DNA from: Pseudomonadota bacterium
Lineage (GTDB): Bacteria; Pseudomonadota; Gammaproteobacteria; Xanthomonadales; Xanthomonadaceae
DNA: 64,000 nt
Reading direction: 5' to 3'
Assembly: GCA_018242425.1 (NCBI GenBank)
Contig: JAFEBX010000008.1
Coordinates: 1 to 64,000 of the forward strand
Below are positions 27,500-35,437 of the stretch, one piece after another. Position 1 is the stretch's first letter, and every line of letters begins with the position of its first letter. A model generated the notes under the pieces. It was not told where the DNA came from and did no database searches. It saw only the letters and a list, made by a program, of their open reading frames with translations. Made by a program: the position numbers and the translations under genes.

Positions 27500-27505
27500 G
27501 ATAAT
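27500..27505 (+). promoter_or_regulatory. -10 element giving a probably leaderless lipA mRNA
   Basis: GATAAT is followed by 6 nt and the lipA ATG at 27512, with no ribosome binding site. Transcription should begin at the start codon, in addition to any read-through from lipB. The hexamer and spacing are identical to those before ubiE. Confidence 0.55.
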
Positions 27506-27511
27506 GGCGCC

Positions 27512-28522
27512 ATGAGCGAACCGCGCCCCACCGAAGCACGCAACATCCCGCTTGCCGTCGTCGAAGGTGGCCCGCTCGAGCCGGGCGCCAAGCAGCTTGC
27601 TGGCGACAAGATCGGCCGTTCCCCGGTGCAGTTCCAGGACGCGCCGGTGCTGCGCAAGCCGTCGTGGATCCGCGTGCGCCTGCCGTCCGGCAATGCCGTG
27701 CAACAGCTCAAGTCGAAGCTGCGCGAGAACCGCCTCGTCACCGTGTGCGAGGACGCCAGCTGCCCGAACATCCACGAATGCTTCAGCCACGGCACCGCGA
27801 CGTTCATGATCATGGGCGAGGTCTGCACGCGCCGTTGCAGTTTCTGCGATGTCGCGCATGGCCGTCCCAAGCCGCTCGATGCGGACGAGCCGCGTCGCCT
27901 CGCCGCGACCGTCGCCGACATGGGGCTGCGCTACGTGGTGATCACCAGCGTCGATCGCGATGACTTGCGCGATGGCGGTGCCCAGCACTTCGTCGATTGC
28001 ATCCGCGAAACACGCGCCGCCGCACCGGGCATCCGCATCGAAATCCTGACGCCGGACTTCCGCGGCAAGGGCCGCATGGAACGCGCGCTGGAGATCCTCG
28101 CCCAGGATCCGCCGGACGTGTTCAACCACAACATCGAAACCGTGCCGGACCTGTATCGCAACGTGCGCCCGGGCGCCGACTACGCGTGGTCGCTGGAATT
28201 GCTCAAGCGCTTCAAGGCCCAGCATCCGCAGATCGCCACCAAGTCGGGAATCATGCTCGGCCTCGGCGAGACGCAGGAACAGGTCGAAGCCACCCTGCGC
28301 GACCTGCGCGCGCACGACGTCGACATGATCACCATCGGCCAGTACCTGCAGCCGTCGCCCGCGCACCATCCGGTGCTGCGCTACTGGACGCCGGAAGAGT
28401 TCAAGGCATTCGAGGATTACGGCATGGCGCTCGGTTTCGAGCATGTCGCCTCCGGCCCGATGGTGCGTTCCAGCTACCACGCCGACCGCCAGGCCGCCGA
28501 AGCCGGCCGCCATCAAGCCTGA
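27512..28522 (+). CDS. lipA: Lipoyl synthase LipA
   Basis: This radical SAM enzyme inserts two sulfurs into protein-bound octanoyl chains. The protein has 336 residues. The auxiliary cluster ligands C79, C84 and C90 lie in [12 protein letters not shown], and the radical SAM cluster ligands C105, C109 and C112 in CTRRCSFC. The C-terminal serine of [12 protein letters not shown] supplies the last ligand of the auxiliary cluster. I start at [11 protein letters not shown] (27512) rather than 27494, because GATAAT at 27500-27505 would otherwise be coding. Together with lipB it serves pyruvate and 2-oxoglutarate dehydrogenases, upstream of the TCA cycle enzyme GltA found at 58.8 kb. Confidence 0.97.
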   Translation: MSEPRPTEARNIPLAVVEGGPLEPGAKQLAGDKIGRSPVQFQDAPVLRKPSWIRVRLPSGNAVQQLKSKLRENRLVTVCEDASCPNIHECFSHGTATFMIMGEVCTRRCSFCDVAHGRPKPLDADEPRRLAATVADMGLRYVVITSVDRDDLRDGGAQHFVDCIRETRAAAPGIRIEILTPDFRGKGRMERALEILAQDPPDVFNHNIETVPDLYRNVRPGADYAWSLELLKRFKAQHPQIATKSGIMLGLGETQEQVEATLRDLRAHDVDMITIGQYLQPSPAHHPVLRYWTPEEFKAFEDYGMALGFEHVASGPMVRSSYHADRQAAEAGRHQA

Positions 28523-28671
28523 ACCGGCGGGCCCGGCCGGCCATCCTGAACACGCGCTTCCATCCGTCGGTCCGTGACTTCCGGGTCGCGTGTTCACCAC
28601 CCTGGATGTGGCAGAGTGAACGTTCGCGCATCCCGCGTGTCCAAGCTCCAGATTCGATCTTCGAGGATTCC

Positions 28672-30864
28672 ATGAAGCGACGCAGTGCAGTGTTGGCCCT
28701 GGCCCTGGCGATTCCGCTGGCGTTGGGTGCGGCGGTGGTGACCAGCCATCCTTCGGCCACCACGAAGGCGAGCGGCCCGCTTGCCCAGAACACCGATCAG
28801 TCGGTCACTGCGCGCCTCGTCTACGGCCTGCTTTCCAACAGCCGCTACGCCTATCGCGCGCAGCCGCTCGACGAAGCGTTGTCCAAGGAAATCTTCAAGA
28901 AGTATTTCGACCTGCTCGACGGCAACAAGATGTACTTCACCGCCGGTGAAGTGGCCGCTTTCGAATCGCAGCAGGCCGGCTTCGACGCCGCGTTCCGCAA
29001 TGGCGACATGAAGGTGCCGTTCGCGATCTTCGAGGCCTACCGCAACCACGCGCGCGAACGCGTGGCCTACCAGCGTTCGCTGCTCGGCCAGGACATCTTC
29101 CGTTTCGACGGCAATGACCGCTTCGAATACGATCGTGAAAAGGCCGCGTGGACCGACCAGGCCGCGCTCGACACGCTGTGGAAGCAATCGGTGCGCAACG
29201 ACTGGTTGCGCCTGAAGTTGGCTGGCAAGCAGCCGGATGACATCCGCAAGACGCTCGACAAGCGCTATGCCAACAACCTCAAGGGCATCGACCAACTGGA
29301 TTCGGAGGATGTGTTCCAGCTGGCGATGAATGCGTACGCCAACGCCACCGACCCGCATACCGATTACTTCAACCCGCGTGCGGCCGAGCGCTTCAACCAG
29401 CAGATGTCGTTGTCGCTGCAGGGCATCGGCGCCCAGCTGCAGAAGCAGGACGACGTGGTCGTGGTGCGCGAACTGGTGCCGGGTGGTCCGGCTGCGATCA
29501 GCAAGCTGCTGCGCCCGGGCGATCGCATCGTCTCGGTCGGGCAGGGCGGTTCCGGCGCGCTGGAAGACGTGATTGGCTGGCGCATCGACGACGTGGTCGA
29601 GAAGATCCGCGGCACCAAGGGCACGCGCGTGCGCCTCGGCATCGTGCCGGCGAGCGCGCCGGTCGACAGCAAGCCGCACGTGATCGCGCTGACCCGCGAC
29701 GTGGTGAAGCTCACCGAGGACGCCGCCAAGGGCGAAGTGATCAACTTGCCGGCCGCGAACGGCATCCCGGCGCGCAAGGTCGGCGTGATCAAGCTGCCGA
29801 GTTTCTACGAGGACTTCAGCGCACGCCGCAGCGGCAACGACTACGCCTCGGCTTCGCGGGACATCAAGCGCCTGCTGGAAGGTTTCAAGGCGCAGAACGT
29901 CGATGGCGTGGTGCTGGACTTGCGCAACAACGGCGGCGGTTCGCTGGGTGAGGCGGTGCGCATCACCGGTCTGTTCGTCGATACCGGCCCGGTGGTGCAG
30001 ATCCGCCAGTCGGGCGGTCGCGTCGAAGTGGATGGCGACGATGACGCCGGCGTGGCATGGTCCGGCCCGCTCGCGGTGCTGGTGAACCGTGGCTCGGCGT
30101 CGGCCTCGGAAATCCTCGCCGGTGCGATCCAGGATTACGGTCGCGGCCTGATCATCGGCGAGACCACCTTCGGCAAGGGCACGGTGCAGAACCTGGTCGA
30201 CCTCGACCGTTTCCCGAGCGCGCGCAAGACCCAGTTCGGCCAGGTCAAGATGACCATCGCGCAGTTCTTCCGGCCATCGGGCTCGAGCACGCAGAACAAG
30301 GGCGTCGAACCGGACATCCACTTCCCGGTAACCGTCGATGCCAGCAGCTTCGGCGAAAGCATGTACGACAACGCGCTGCCGTGGTCGAGCATCCCCGCCA
30401 CGCCGCACCTGCAGTACGGCGTGTTCGCGCCGATCCTGCCGCAGCTCGACGCCAGCCACGAGGCCCGCATCAAGAACGATCCTGAATACCAGTGGCTGCT
30501 GCAGGACCTCGCCGAGTACAAGGCGCTCAAGGCCAAGCACTATCTCTCGCTCAACGAGGGTGAGCGCCGCGCCGAACGCGACAAGAACGAGGCCAAGCTG
30601 AAACAGCGCCAGGCCGAACGCAAGCGCCTCGGTCTGCCGCTCGATCCGCTCGCCGACGATGCCACCGACGATGGACTGGCTGGCAGCGAGCGCGACGTCG
30701 CCAAGGAGGCCGCGCGCGAGAAGCTGGCGGAAAATCGCCCGGATCCGCTGCTGCGCGAATCCGCCGCGATCCTCTCCGACGCGATGGGCCTGCTCGCCCA
30801 CGATTCGCGCCTCGCCAGCCAGGTGTTGCCGCAGTCCGGCAACGCGGTGAGCTGGGTCCGCTGA
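28672..30864 (+). CDS. prc: Carboxy-terminal processing (tail-specific) protease Prc
   Basis: This periplasmic S41A serine protease (730 residues) is exported by a Sec signal peptide (hydrophobic LALALAIPLALGAAVV). An N-terminal helical domain precedes a PDZ domain (about 240-330, with GIGAQLQKQDDVVVVRELVPGG). The catalytic Ser is in NRGSASASE (about 475-479) and the Lys in FGKGTVQ (about 502). A charged C-terminal extension (about 600-700) matches the Prc-specific tail domain. In other bacteria Prc trims PBP3 and, with NlpI-type adaptors, degrades wall hydrolases. Its position just after the wall gene block fits that job. GAGG precedes the ATG. Confidence 0.95.
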   Translation: MKRRSAVLALALAIPLALGAAVVTSHPSATTKASGPLAQNTDQSVTARLVYGLLSNSRYAYRAQPLDEALSKEIFKKYFDLLDGNKMYFTAGEVAAFESQQAGFDAAFRNGDMKVPFAIFEAYRNHARERVAYQRSLLGQDIFRFDGNDRFEYDREKAAWTDQAALDTLWKQSVRNDWLRLKLAGKQPDDIRKTLDKRYANNLKGIDQLDSEDVFQLAMNAYANATDPHTDYFNPRAAERFNQQMSLSLQGIGAQLQKQDDVVVVRELVPGGPAAISKLLRPGDRIVSVGQGGSGALEDVIGWRIDDVVEKIRGTKGTRVRLGIVPASAPVDSKPHVIALTRDVVKLTEDAAKGEVINLPAANGIPARKVGVIKLPSFYEDFSARRSGNDYASASRDIKRLLEGFKAQNVDGVVLDLRNNGGGSLGEAVRITGLFVDTGPVVQIRQSGGRVEVDGDDDAGVAWSGPLAVLVNRGSASASEILAGAIQDYGRGLIIGETTFGKGTVQNLVDLDRFPSARKTQFGQVKMTIAQFFRPSGSSTQNKGVEPDIHFPVTVDASSFGESMYDNALPWSSIPATPHLQYGVFAPILPQLDASHEARIKNDPEYQWLLQDLAEYKALKAKHYLSLNEGERRAERDKNEAKLKQRQAERKRLGLPLDPLADDATDDGLAGSERDVAKEAAREKLAENRPDPLLRESAAILSDAMGLLAHDSRLASQVLPQSGNAVSWVR

Positions 30865-30878
30865 TCGGCAACGATCAG
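30861..30878. other. Hairpin spanning the stop codons of convergent prc and lrp-like genes
   Basis: CTGATCG and CGATCAG form a perfect 7-bp stem around a GCAA tetraloop. The stem contains both the TGA of prc and the TGA of the convergent Lrp-type gene. There is no T-run, so it is not a standard intrinsic terminator. It could protect both mRNA 3' ends. Confidence 0.45.
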
Positions 30879-31357
30879 CGCGATGCGCGGGTTGGCAATG
30901 CCAGCCCGCGCTTGACGGTATCCAGCACCACCCGGCTCTCGAAACGCTTGATGTTCTTCTGCGGCTTGAGCAGGCGCTCGAGCAGGGCGCGGTATTCCTG
31001 CACGCTCGGCGTCGCCACCATCAGCAGGTAATCCCAGTCACCTGCCAGCTGGTAGCACTGCTGGACTTCCGGGGCGGCGCGCATGCGGGTATAGAAGGCG
31101 CGCAATTCCTGGGCCGACTCGGTGTCCATGCGCACCCACACCATGATCAGGGTCGCCGACGCCAGCGCGTGCGGGTCGATCAGCGCGACCCGGCGCATCC
31201 CCTGTTCGCGGTAACGCTTGATCCGCCTTTGCACCGCACTGGGTGACAGCCCGACGGCATCGCCGAGGGCATCGAGGGTGAGGTCGGCGTCCTGTTGCAA
31301 CAGTTCGAGCAGGCGCTGGTCGAAGCTGTCGAGGATGTGCGGCTGGTTTTTCTTCAT
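30875..31357 (-). CDS. Lrp/AsnC family transcriptional regulator
   Basis: This 160-residue regulator has an N-terminal winged helix-turn-helix (DSFDQRLLELLQQDADLTLD, then ALGDAVGLSPSAVQRRIKRY) and a C-terminal ligand-binding RAM domain (about 75-150, with GDWDYLLMVATPSVQEY). It is divergent from the EamA exporter gene, and a 13-bp palindrome lies directly before its start. The likely task is amino-acid-responsive control of the exporter. The start at MKKNQPHIL (31357) is preferred; a longer open frame runs antisense through the exporter genes and is not real. Confidence 0.9.
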   Translation of the reverse strand: MKKNQPHILDSFDQRLLELLQQDADLTLDALGDAVGLSPSAVQRRIKRYREQGMRRVALIDPHALASATLIMVWVRMDTESAQELRAFYTRMRAAPEVQQCYQLAGDWDYLLMVATPSVQEYRALLERLLKPQKNIKRFESRVVLDTVKRGLALPTRASR

Positions 31358-31370
31358 GCAAGATTCTTGC
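31358..31370. promoter_or_regulatory. Palindrome in the lrp-type/EamA divergent region, candidate operator
   Basis: GCAAGA-T-TCTTGC is a perfect 13-bp odd palindrome that starts one base upstream of the regulator ATG (minus strand). Lrp/AsnC proteins bind 13-15 bp imperfect palindromes near their own promoters. The EamA -10 like hexamer lies 44 bp away. Confidence 0.45.
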
Positions 31371-31413
31371 GCCAACACGCATGATTTTTCAATCGGGATG
31401 CGACTGCCAGGAG

Positions 31414-31419
31414 TAGCCT
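31414..31419 (+). promoter_or_regulatory. -10 like hexamer close to the EamA start
   Basis: TAGCCT is followed by 7 nt and the ATG at 31427, consistent with a leaderless or nearly leaderless mRNA. The match to a -10 (TANNNT) is weaker than at ubiE or lipA. Confidence 0.35.
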
Positions 31420-31426
31420 CGGGACG

Positions 31427-32338
31427 ATGAATAGGCCTTCCGACACGCACGCACCCACGGGCACCGCGGTCATCCTCGCGCTGGCCGCGGTCTATGTCAT
31501 CTGGGGATCGACCTACCTCGCGATCAAGTTCGCGCTGGAGGGCGGCTTTACTCCGTTCTGGCTGGGCGGCATCCGTTTCCTGATCGCCGGCGGGGTGATG
31601 TTCGCCGCCTTGCGCCTGCGTGGCGAACCGATGCCGACGCGCGCGCAATGGAAGAACGCGGGAACGATGGGCATCCTGCTGCTGGTGTTCGGCAACGGCT
31701 TCGTCAATTACGCCGAACAGAGCGTCTCGTCCGGGCTCGCCGCGGTCGCGGTCGCCTCGGCGCCGATCTGGATCGCGCTGTTCGCGCGGATGAAGGGCGA
31801 TCGTCCGACGCGGCTGGAATGGGTCGGTGTGATGATCGGCTTCATCGGCGTGATCTGGCTCAACGCCGGCAGCAGCCTGCGCGCATCGCCGGCAGGACTC
31901 ATCGCATTGCTGATCGCGCCGCTGGCATGGTCCTACGGTTCGATCTGGAGCCGTGGCCGCGACTTGCCATCTCCGTTCATGACGTCGGCGGTGCAGATGC
32001 TGTGCGCCGGCGTGGTGATGAGCATCGTCGCCACCGTGCGCGGCGAACACCTGCATGCACCGACTGGCCACGCCATCGCCGCGGTGGCCTATCTGATCGT
32101 GATGGGTTCGCTGATCGGTTTCAGCGCCTATGTCTGGTTGCTGCACCACGTCCGTCCGGCGCTCGCCGGCAGCTACGCCTACGTCAATCCGGTGATCGCG
32201 GTGGTGTTGGGTGCGTTGCTGGCCAATGAACGCTTCAGCGCGAAGGACCTGATCCCGATGGCGATCATCGTCCTCGCGGTGCTGGCGATGACGATCGGCA
32301 AGGCCACGCGCGGCAAGTCGGCGCCGGCGAAGCCATGA
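31427..32338 (+). CDS. EamA/DMT-superfamily transporter (YedA-like)
   Basis: This 303-residue inner-membrane protein has ten predicted helices formed by two EamA repeats. The first repeat begins LAAVYVIWGSTYLAIKFALEG and has GGIRFLIAGGVMF; the second carries PVIAVVLGALLANERFS, the usual repeat end. Such proteins export amino acids or other small metabolites. The adjacent divergent Lrp-type gene argues for an amino acid substrate, though this is inference. The end overlaps rarD by four bases, so the two transporters are co-expressed. Confidence 0.88.
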   Translation: MNRPSDTHAPTGTAVILALAAVYVIWGSTYLAIKFALEGGFTPFWLGGIRFLIAGGVMFAALRLRGEPMPTRAQWKNAGTMGILLLVFGNGFVNYAEQSVSSGLAAVAVASAPIWIALFARMKGDRPTRLEWVGVMIGFIGVIWLNAGSSLRASPAGLIALLIAPLAWSYGSIWSRGRDLPSPFMTSAVQMLCAGVVMSIVATVRGEHLHAPTGHAIAAVAYLIVMGSLIGFSAYVWLLHHVRPALAGSYAYVNPVIAVVLGALLANERFSAKDLIPMAIIVLAVLAMTIGKATRGKSAPAKP

Positions 32339-33252
32339 ACGCCGCGACCGATCGCGAGATGGCGCGCGGCACCTGGATGGCGATCGCCAGCTTCGTACTG
32401 TGGGGCGTGATGCCGCTGTACTGGCACGCACTGAAGTCGGTGCCGTCCCTGGCCATCGTCCTCCAGCGCATCCTCTGGAGCGCGTTGTTCGTCGGCGCCT
32501 TCCTGTTCTGGCGCGATGGTCGCGGCTGGCTGCGCAACGTGCTGGCGCAGCCGCGCCTGCGGATGATGCTGGCCGCGAGCGGCATGCTGATCGCGTTCAA
32601 CTGGGGCCTGTATATCTGGGCGGTCAACGCCGGCCACGTGGTGGAAACCGCGCTGGGCTATTTCATCAACCCGCTGCTCAACGTGTTGATCGGCGTCGTC
32701 TTCCTGCGCGAACGGCTACGCCCGCTGCAGTGGTTGTCGGTGGCGATCGCAGGCATGGGCGTGCTGTGGCTGACCTTCAACTACGGGCGCCTGCCGTGGA
32801 TCGCGTTGGCACTGGCAGGTTCGTTCGCGTTGTATGGCCTGATCCGCAAGCTGGCGGCAGTGGATTCGGTGAGCGGACTGGGCGTGGAAGGCGCCTATCT
32901 GTTCCTGCCTGCGCTGGCCATGCTGGCGTGGCAGGCCGGCCATGGCGGCATCGGTTTTGGCCAGGGCGGATGGATCACCAGCCTGCTGGTCCTGTCCGGC
33001 ATCGTCACGGCACTGCCATTGGTCGGATTCGCCTATGCGGTGCGACGGGTGCCGTTGACCACCATCGGCCTGATGCAATACATCGCCCCGACCCTGCAGT
33101 TCCTGCTCGGCGTGTTCGTCTTCCATGAAGCCTTCGACGGCGCCCGACTGATCGGCTTCGCGTTGATCTGGATCGCGCTGACGCTGTTTGCAGGCGAAGG
33201 CTTGCTGCGCTCGACTGCGGCGAGCGCGAACAAGATCGCCGAACCAGACTGA
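32335..33252 (+). CDS. rarD: EamA-family transporter RarD
   Basis: This 305-residue drug/metabolite transporter has ten hydrophobic segments. The N-terminal G-WMAIASFVLWGVMPLYWHAL and the segment NWGLYIWAVNAGHVVETALGYFINPLLNVLIG are RarD signatures. QYIAPTLQFLLGVFVFHEAF marks the second repeat. Its substrate is not established, despite the name deriving from chloramphenicol sensitivity work. It is coupled by ATGA overlap to the preceding exporter. It ends one base from the convergent lipoprotein gene with no visible terminator. Confidence 0.93.
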   Translation: MNAATDREMARGTWMAIASFVLWGVMPLYWHALKSVPSLAIVLQRILWSALFVGAFLFWRDGRGWLRNVLAQPRLRMMLAASGMLIAFNWGLYIWAVNAGHVVETALGYFINPLLNVLIGVVFLRERLRPLQWLSVAIAGMGVLWLTFNYGRLPWIALALAGSFALYGLIRKLAAVDSVSGLGVEGAYLFLPALAMLAWQAGHGGIGFGQGGWITSLLVLSGIVTALPLVGFAYAVRRVPLTTIGLMQYIAPTLQFLLGVFVFHEAFDGARLIGFALIWIALTLFAGEGLLRSTAASANKIAEPD

Positions 33253-33684
33253 TTACTGGTTGGGATCGGCCGGGCCGATCGTCAGCAAGGTCATCCCGAC
33301 CGGCGCGGCGGCGCCATCACCCTGCTCGGTGGCGAGCGCGCCCTTGGCGCGCACGCGATAGCCCTCGAGCTTGAACACATCGACGATGTCGCTCTGGGCG
33401 ACCAGTTCGATGTCCTGGATGTTGTCGATGCGCTTGAAGTCGGCGTGGCTGCTTGCCAGCGGCGACACGCAGGTTGGTGCATCGAGCTTCATCACCAGTG
33501 CCTTGCGCGTCATCTTGCCCGGCGCGGTGACTTCCTTCGTATATGTCTTGCCGACCAGCACGGTCTGTGCCGGCGAATAGTGCAGGCAACCGTCGTTGAC
33601 GGCCGGGTCGACCGGCGCCTGCTGTTGCTGGCAGGCGGACAGCACGAGCGCAGACAGGGGCAATGCGACCAGGAACTTGTTCAT
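33253..33684 (-). CDS. Hypothetical lipoprotein downstream of pepQ
   Basis: This 143-residue protein of unknown function has a lipoprotein signal MNKFLVALPLSALVLSAC (Cys at 18), a Gln-rich stretch, then a compact domain with two cysteines (C33 in NDGCLHYS and one in APTCVSP) that could pair in the periplasm. The ATG overlaps the pepQ stop by four bases. The frame is open much further upstream, but only antisense-like across pepQ. No relative is recognised. Confidence 0.75.
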   Translation of the reverse strand: MNKFLVALPLSALVLSACQQQQAPVDPAVNDGCLHYSPAQTVLVGKTYTKEVTAPGKMTRKALVMKLDAPTCVSPLASSHADFKRIDNIQDIELVAQSDIVDVFKLEGYRVRAKGALATEQGDGAAAPVGMTLLTIGPADPNQ

Positions 33685-35006
33685 GCGATCTCCTTCCAGA
33701 TTTCGCGAGTCAGGTTGATCGGGTCGTCGTTGGTGCAGGCGACGTCGTCTTCGATGCGGATGCCGCCATAGGGCTTGAAGCGTTCGACCGCGTTCCAGTC
33801 GACGCTGTTTTCCAATCCCTTCGCCTTCAATTCGCCGAGGAGCATGTCGATGAAATAGATGCCGGGTTCGATCGTCACCACCATGCCGGCGGCGAGCGGG
33901 CGGGTCAGGCGCAGATAGGGGTGGCCATCGGGCTTCGGCAGCGTGCCGCCGTGGTCGCTTTCGGCGAAGCCGGCGACGTCGTGGACCTGCAGGCCGATGC
34001 CGTGGCCGATGCCGTGCGGGAAGAACGCGCTGCTGACGCCCGTCGCGACCGCCGCTTCCGGCGACACCGTGATCACGCCGAATTCCTTGAGCACGCCGGC
34101 CAGCGCGAGATGCGCATCGAGATGGATCTGGCGGTAGTCGACGCCGGGGCGCACCTGCGCGCACATCGCCTGTTGCGCGGCATCGACGCGTTCGATCATC
34201 GCCGCGAAGTCGTCGTTCTGCGCCGAATAGGTGCGGGTGATGTCGCTGGCGTAACCGGCGTGGCTGGCGCCGGCATCGATCAACAAGCTCAGGTATGGCT
34301 TGGGCGGCAGGCGCTGGAGGTCGCTGTAGTGGAGGATCGCGCCGTGCTGGTTGAGGGCGACGATGTTCTGGTACGGCAGCTCGAAGCTGTCCTGGCCCGC
34401 GGCCTGGCAATAGGACAGGTGGATGCCGAACTCGCTGGAGCCGGCATCGAAGGCGCGCTTGGCGGCACGGTGGCCGCGCACGCCGCGACGCGTGGCTTCG
34501 CACATCATCGCGATTTCGTAGGGCGTCTTGTAGCCGCGGTGGTATTCCAGGTACTGGATCACTTCGGCGGGATTGTTGGGCACGAAGGCCGTGCCGAGCG
34601 CGCTCTGCGGTTCGCCGAGGATCGCCTGTCGCGCTGTCGCCGAGAGGTGTTGCTTCGCTTCGTCGGGCGTGCGGATGGTGATGATGTCGAAATGATCGAC
34701 CCAGTAACCGCTGGGCGCCTGCGGCACCACGTGCCAGTAGTCGCGCGGCTGCAGGAAGATCAACTTGGGCTTCTGGCCCGGGGTGTAGACCAGCCAGCTG
34801 CCCGGCGCGCGCGTGACCGGCAGCCAGTACTTGAACTGGGGATTCACGGCATACGGATAGTCGCGATCGTCGAAGACCTGGTAGTGCGAGGTGCCACTGG
34901 GCACGACAAGCTGGTCGAAACCGCCGCGTTGCAACGCCGCGCCGGCGTGGCGCTTGATGGTCTCGAGATGGTCGGCGTAGAGGCCGGCGAGGGAGGGCAC
35001 GGACAT
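33681..35006 (-). CDS. pepQ: Xaa-Pro dipeptidase PepQ
   Basis: This M24B metallopeptidase (441 residues) splits dipeptides with C-terminal proline in the cytoplasm. The pita-bread fold is recognisable by its dinuclear metal ligands: Asp in LLIDAGASHAGYASDITRTY (two aspartates), His in FFPHGIGHGIGLQVHD, Glu in TIEPGIYF and Glu in GGIRIEDD. Length and ligand order match PepQ rather than aminopeptidase P. Downstream it is coupled to a small lipoprotein gene. A 68-bp gap separates it from the PilZ gene on the same strand. Confidence 0.95.
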   Translation of the reverse strand: MSVPSLAGLYADHLETIKRHAGAALQRGGFDQLVVPSGTSHYQVFDDRDYPYAVNPQFKYWLPVTRAPGSWLVYTPGQKPKLIFLQPRDYWHVVPQAPSGYWVDHFDIITIRTPDEAKQHLSATARQAILGEPQSALGTAFVPNNPAEVIQYLEYHRGYKTPYEIAMMCEATRRGVRGHRAAKRAFDAGSSEFGIHLSYCQAAGQDSFELPYQNIVALNQHGAILHYSDLQRLPPKPYLSLLIDAGASHAGYASDITRTYSAQNDDFAAMIERVDAAQQAMCAQVRPGVDYRQIHLDAHLALAGVLKEFGVITVSPEAAVATGVSSAFFPHGIGHGIGLQVHDVAGFAESDHGGTLPKPDGHPYLRLTRPLAAGMVVTIEPGIYFIDMLLGELKAKGLENSVDWNAVERFKPYGGIRIEDDVACTNDDPINLTREIWKEIA

Positions 35007-35074
35007 GGGCGGATCCTGGCGGATGACGCCCTATTGTCACCCAACGGGGATTCGCCGGGCGTGGACGAACGCCG

Positions 35075-35437
35075 TCAGGCCGGGGTGCGTTCTGCGGCCG
35101 CGCACCAGTGCGCGATCCGTTCCATTGTCGCCGGGTCGATCAGGATGAAGCGCGCACCGACCAGGTCGCCACCGCGTCCGGCGTCGCTGCCGTTCCACAT
35201 CACTTCGACGCCGCACTCGACCTGTCCGCCACCTAGTTCGTCCGGCAACGCGAACGCCCACTGGTAGAGCGCACCCGGCCGCAGGGTGTCCGCCGATATC
35301 GCGCCGCCACGGATCACCTGGATTCCGGTGGCGCAGAGATTGCCGACGCGGCCGACGATCGCGCCGGTCAGGGCGTCCACGACCGGGATCGTTGCGCGGA
35401 CATCGCGGCGCGCGGTATAGCGCTGGTCGGCGCTCAT
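35075..35437 (-). CDS. PilZ-domain protein
   Basis: This 120-residue single-domain protein has the c-di-GMP binding pattern of PilZ: YTARRDVRATIP (RxxxR type arm at the start) and, about 25 residues later, NLCATGIQV in place of the D/NxSxxG loop. The second motif deviates (Cys-Ala for Asx-Ser), so ligand binding is uncertain. I start at MSADQRYTARRD (35437), which overlaps the DUF1631 stop by four bases. The two are made together, suggesting they act in one c-di-GMP-linked complex. Confidence 0.8.
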   Translation of the reverse strand: MSADQRYTARRDVRATIPVVDALTGAIVGRVGNLCATGIQVIRGGAISADTLRPGALYQWAFALPDELGGGQVECGVEVMWNGSDAGRGGDLVGARFILIDPATMERIAHWCAAAERTPA

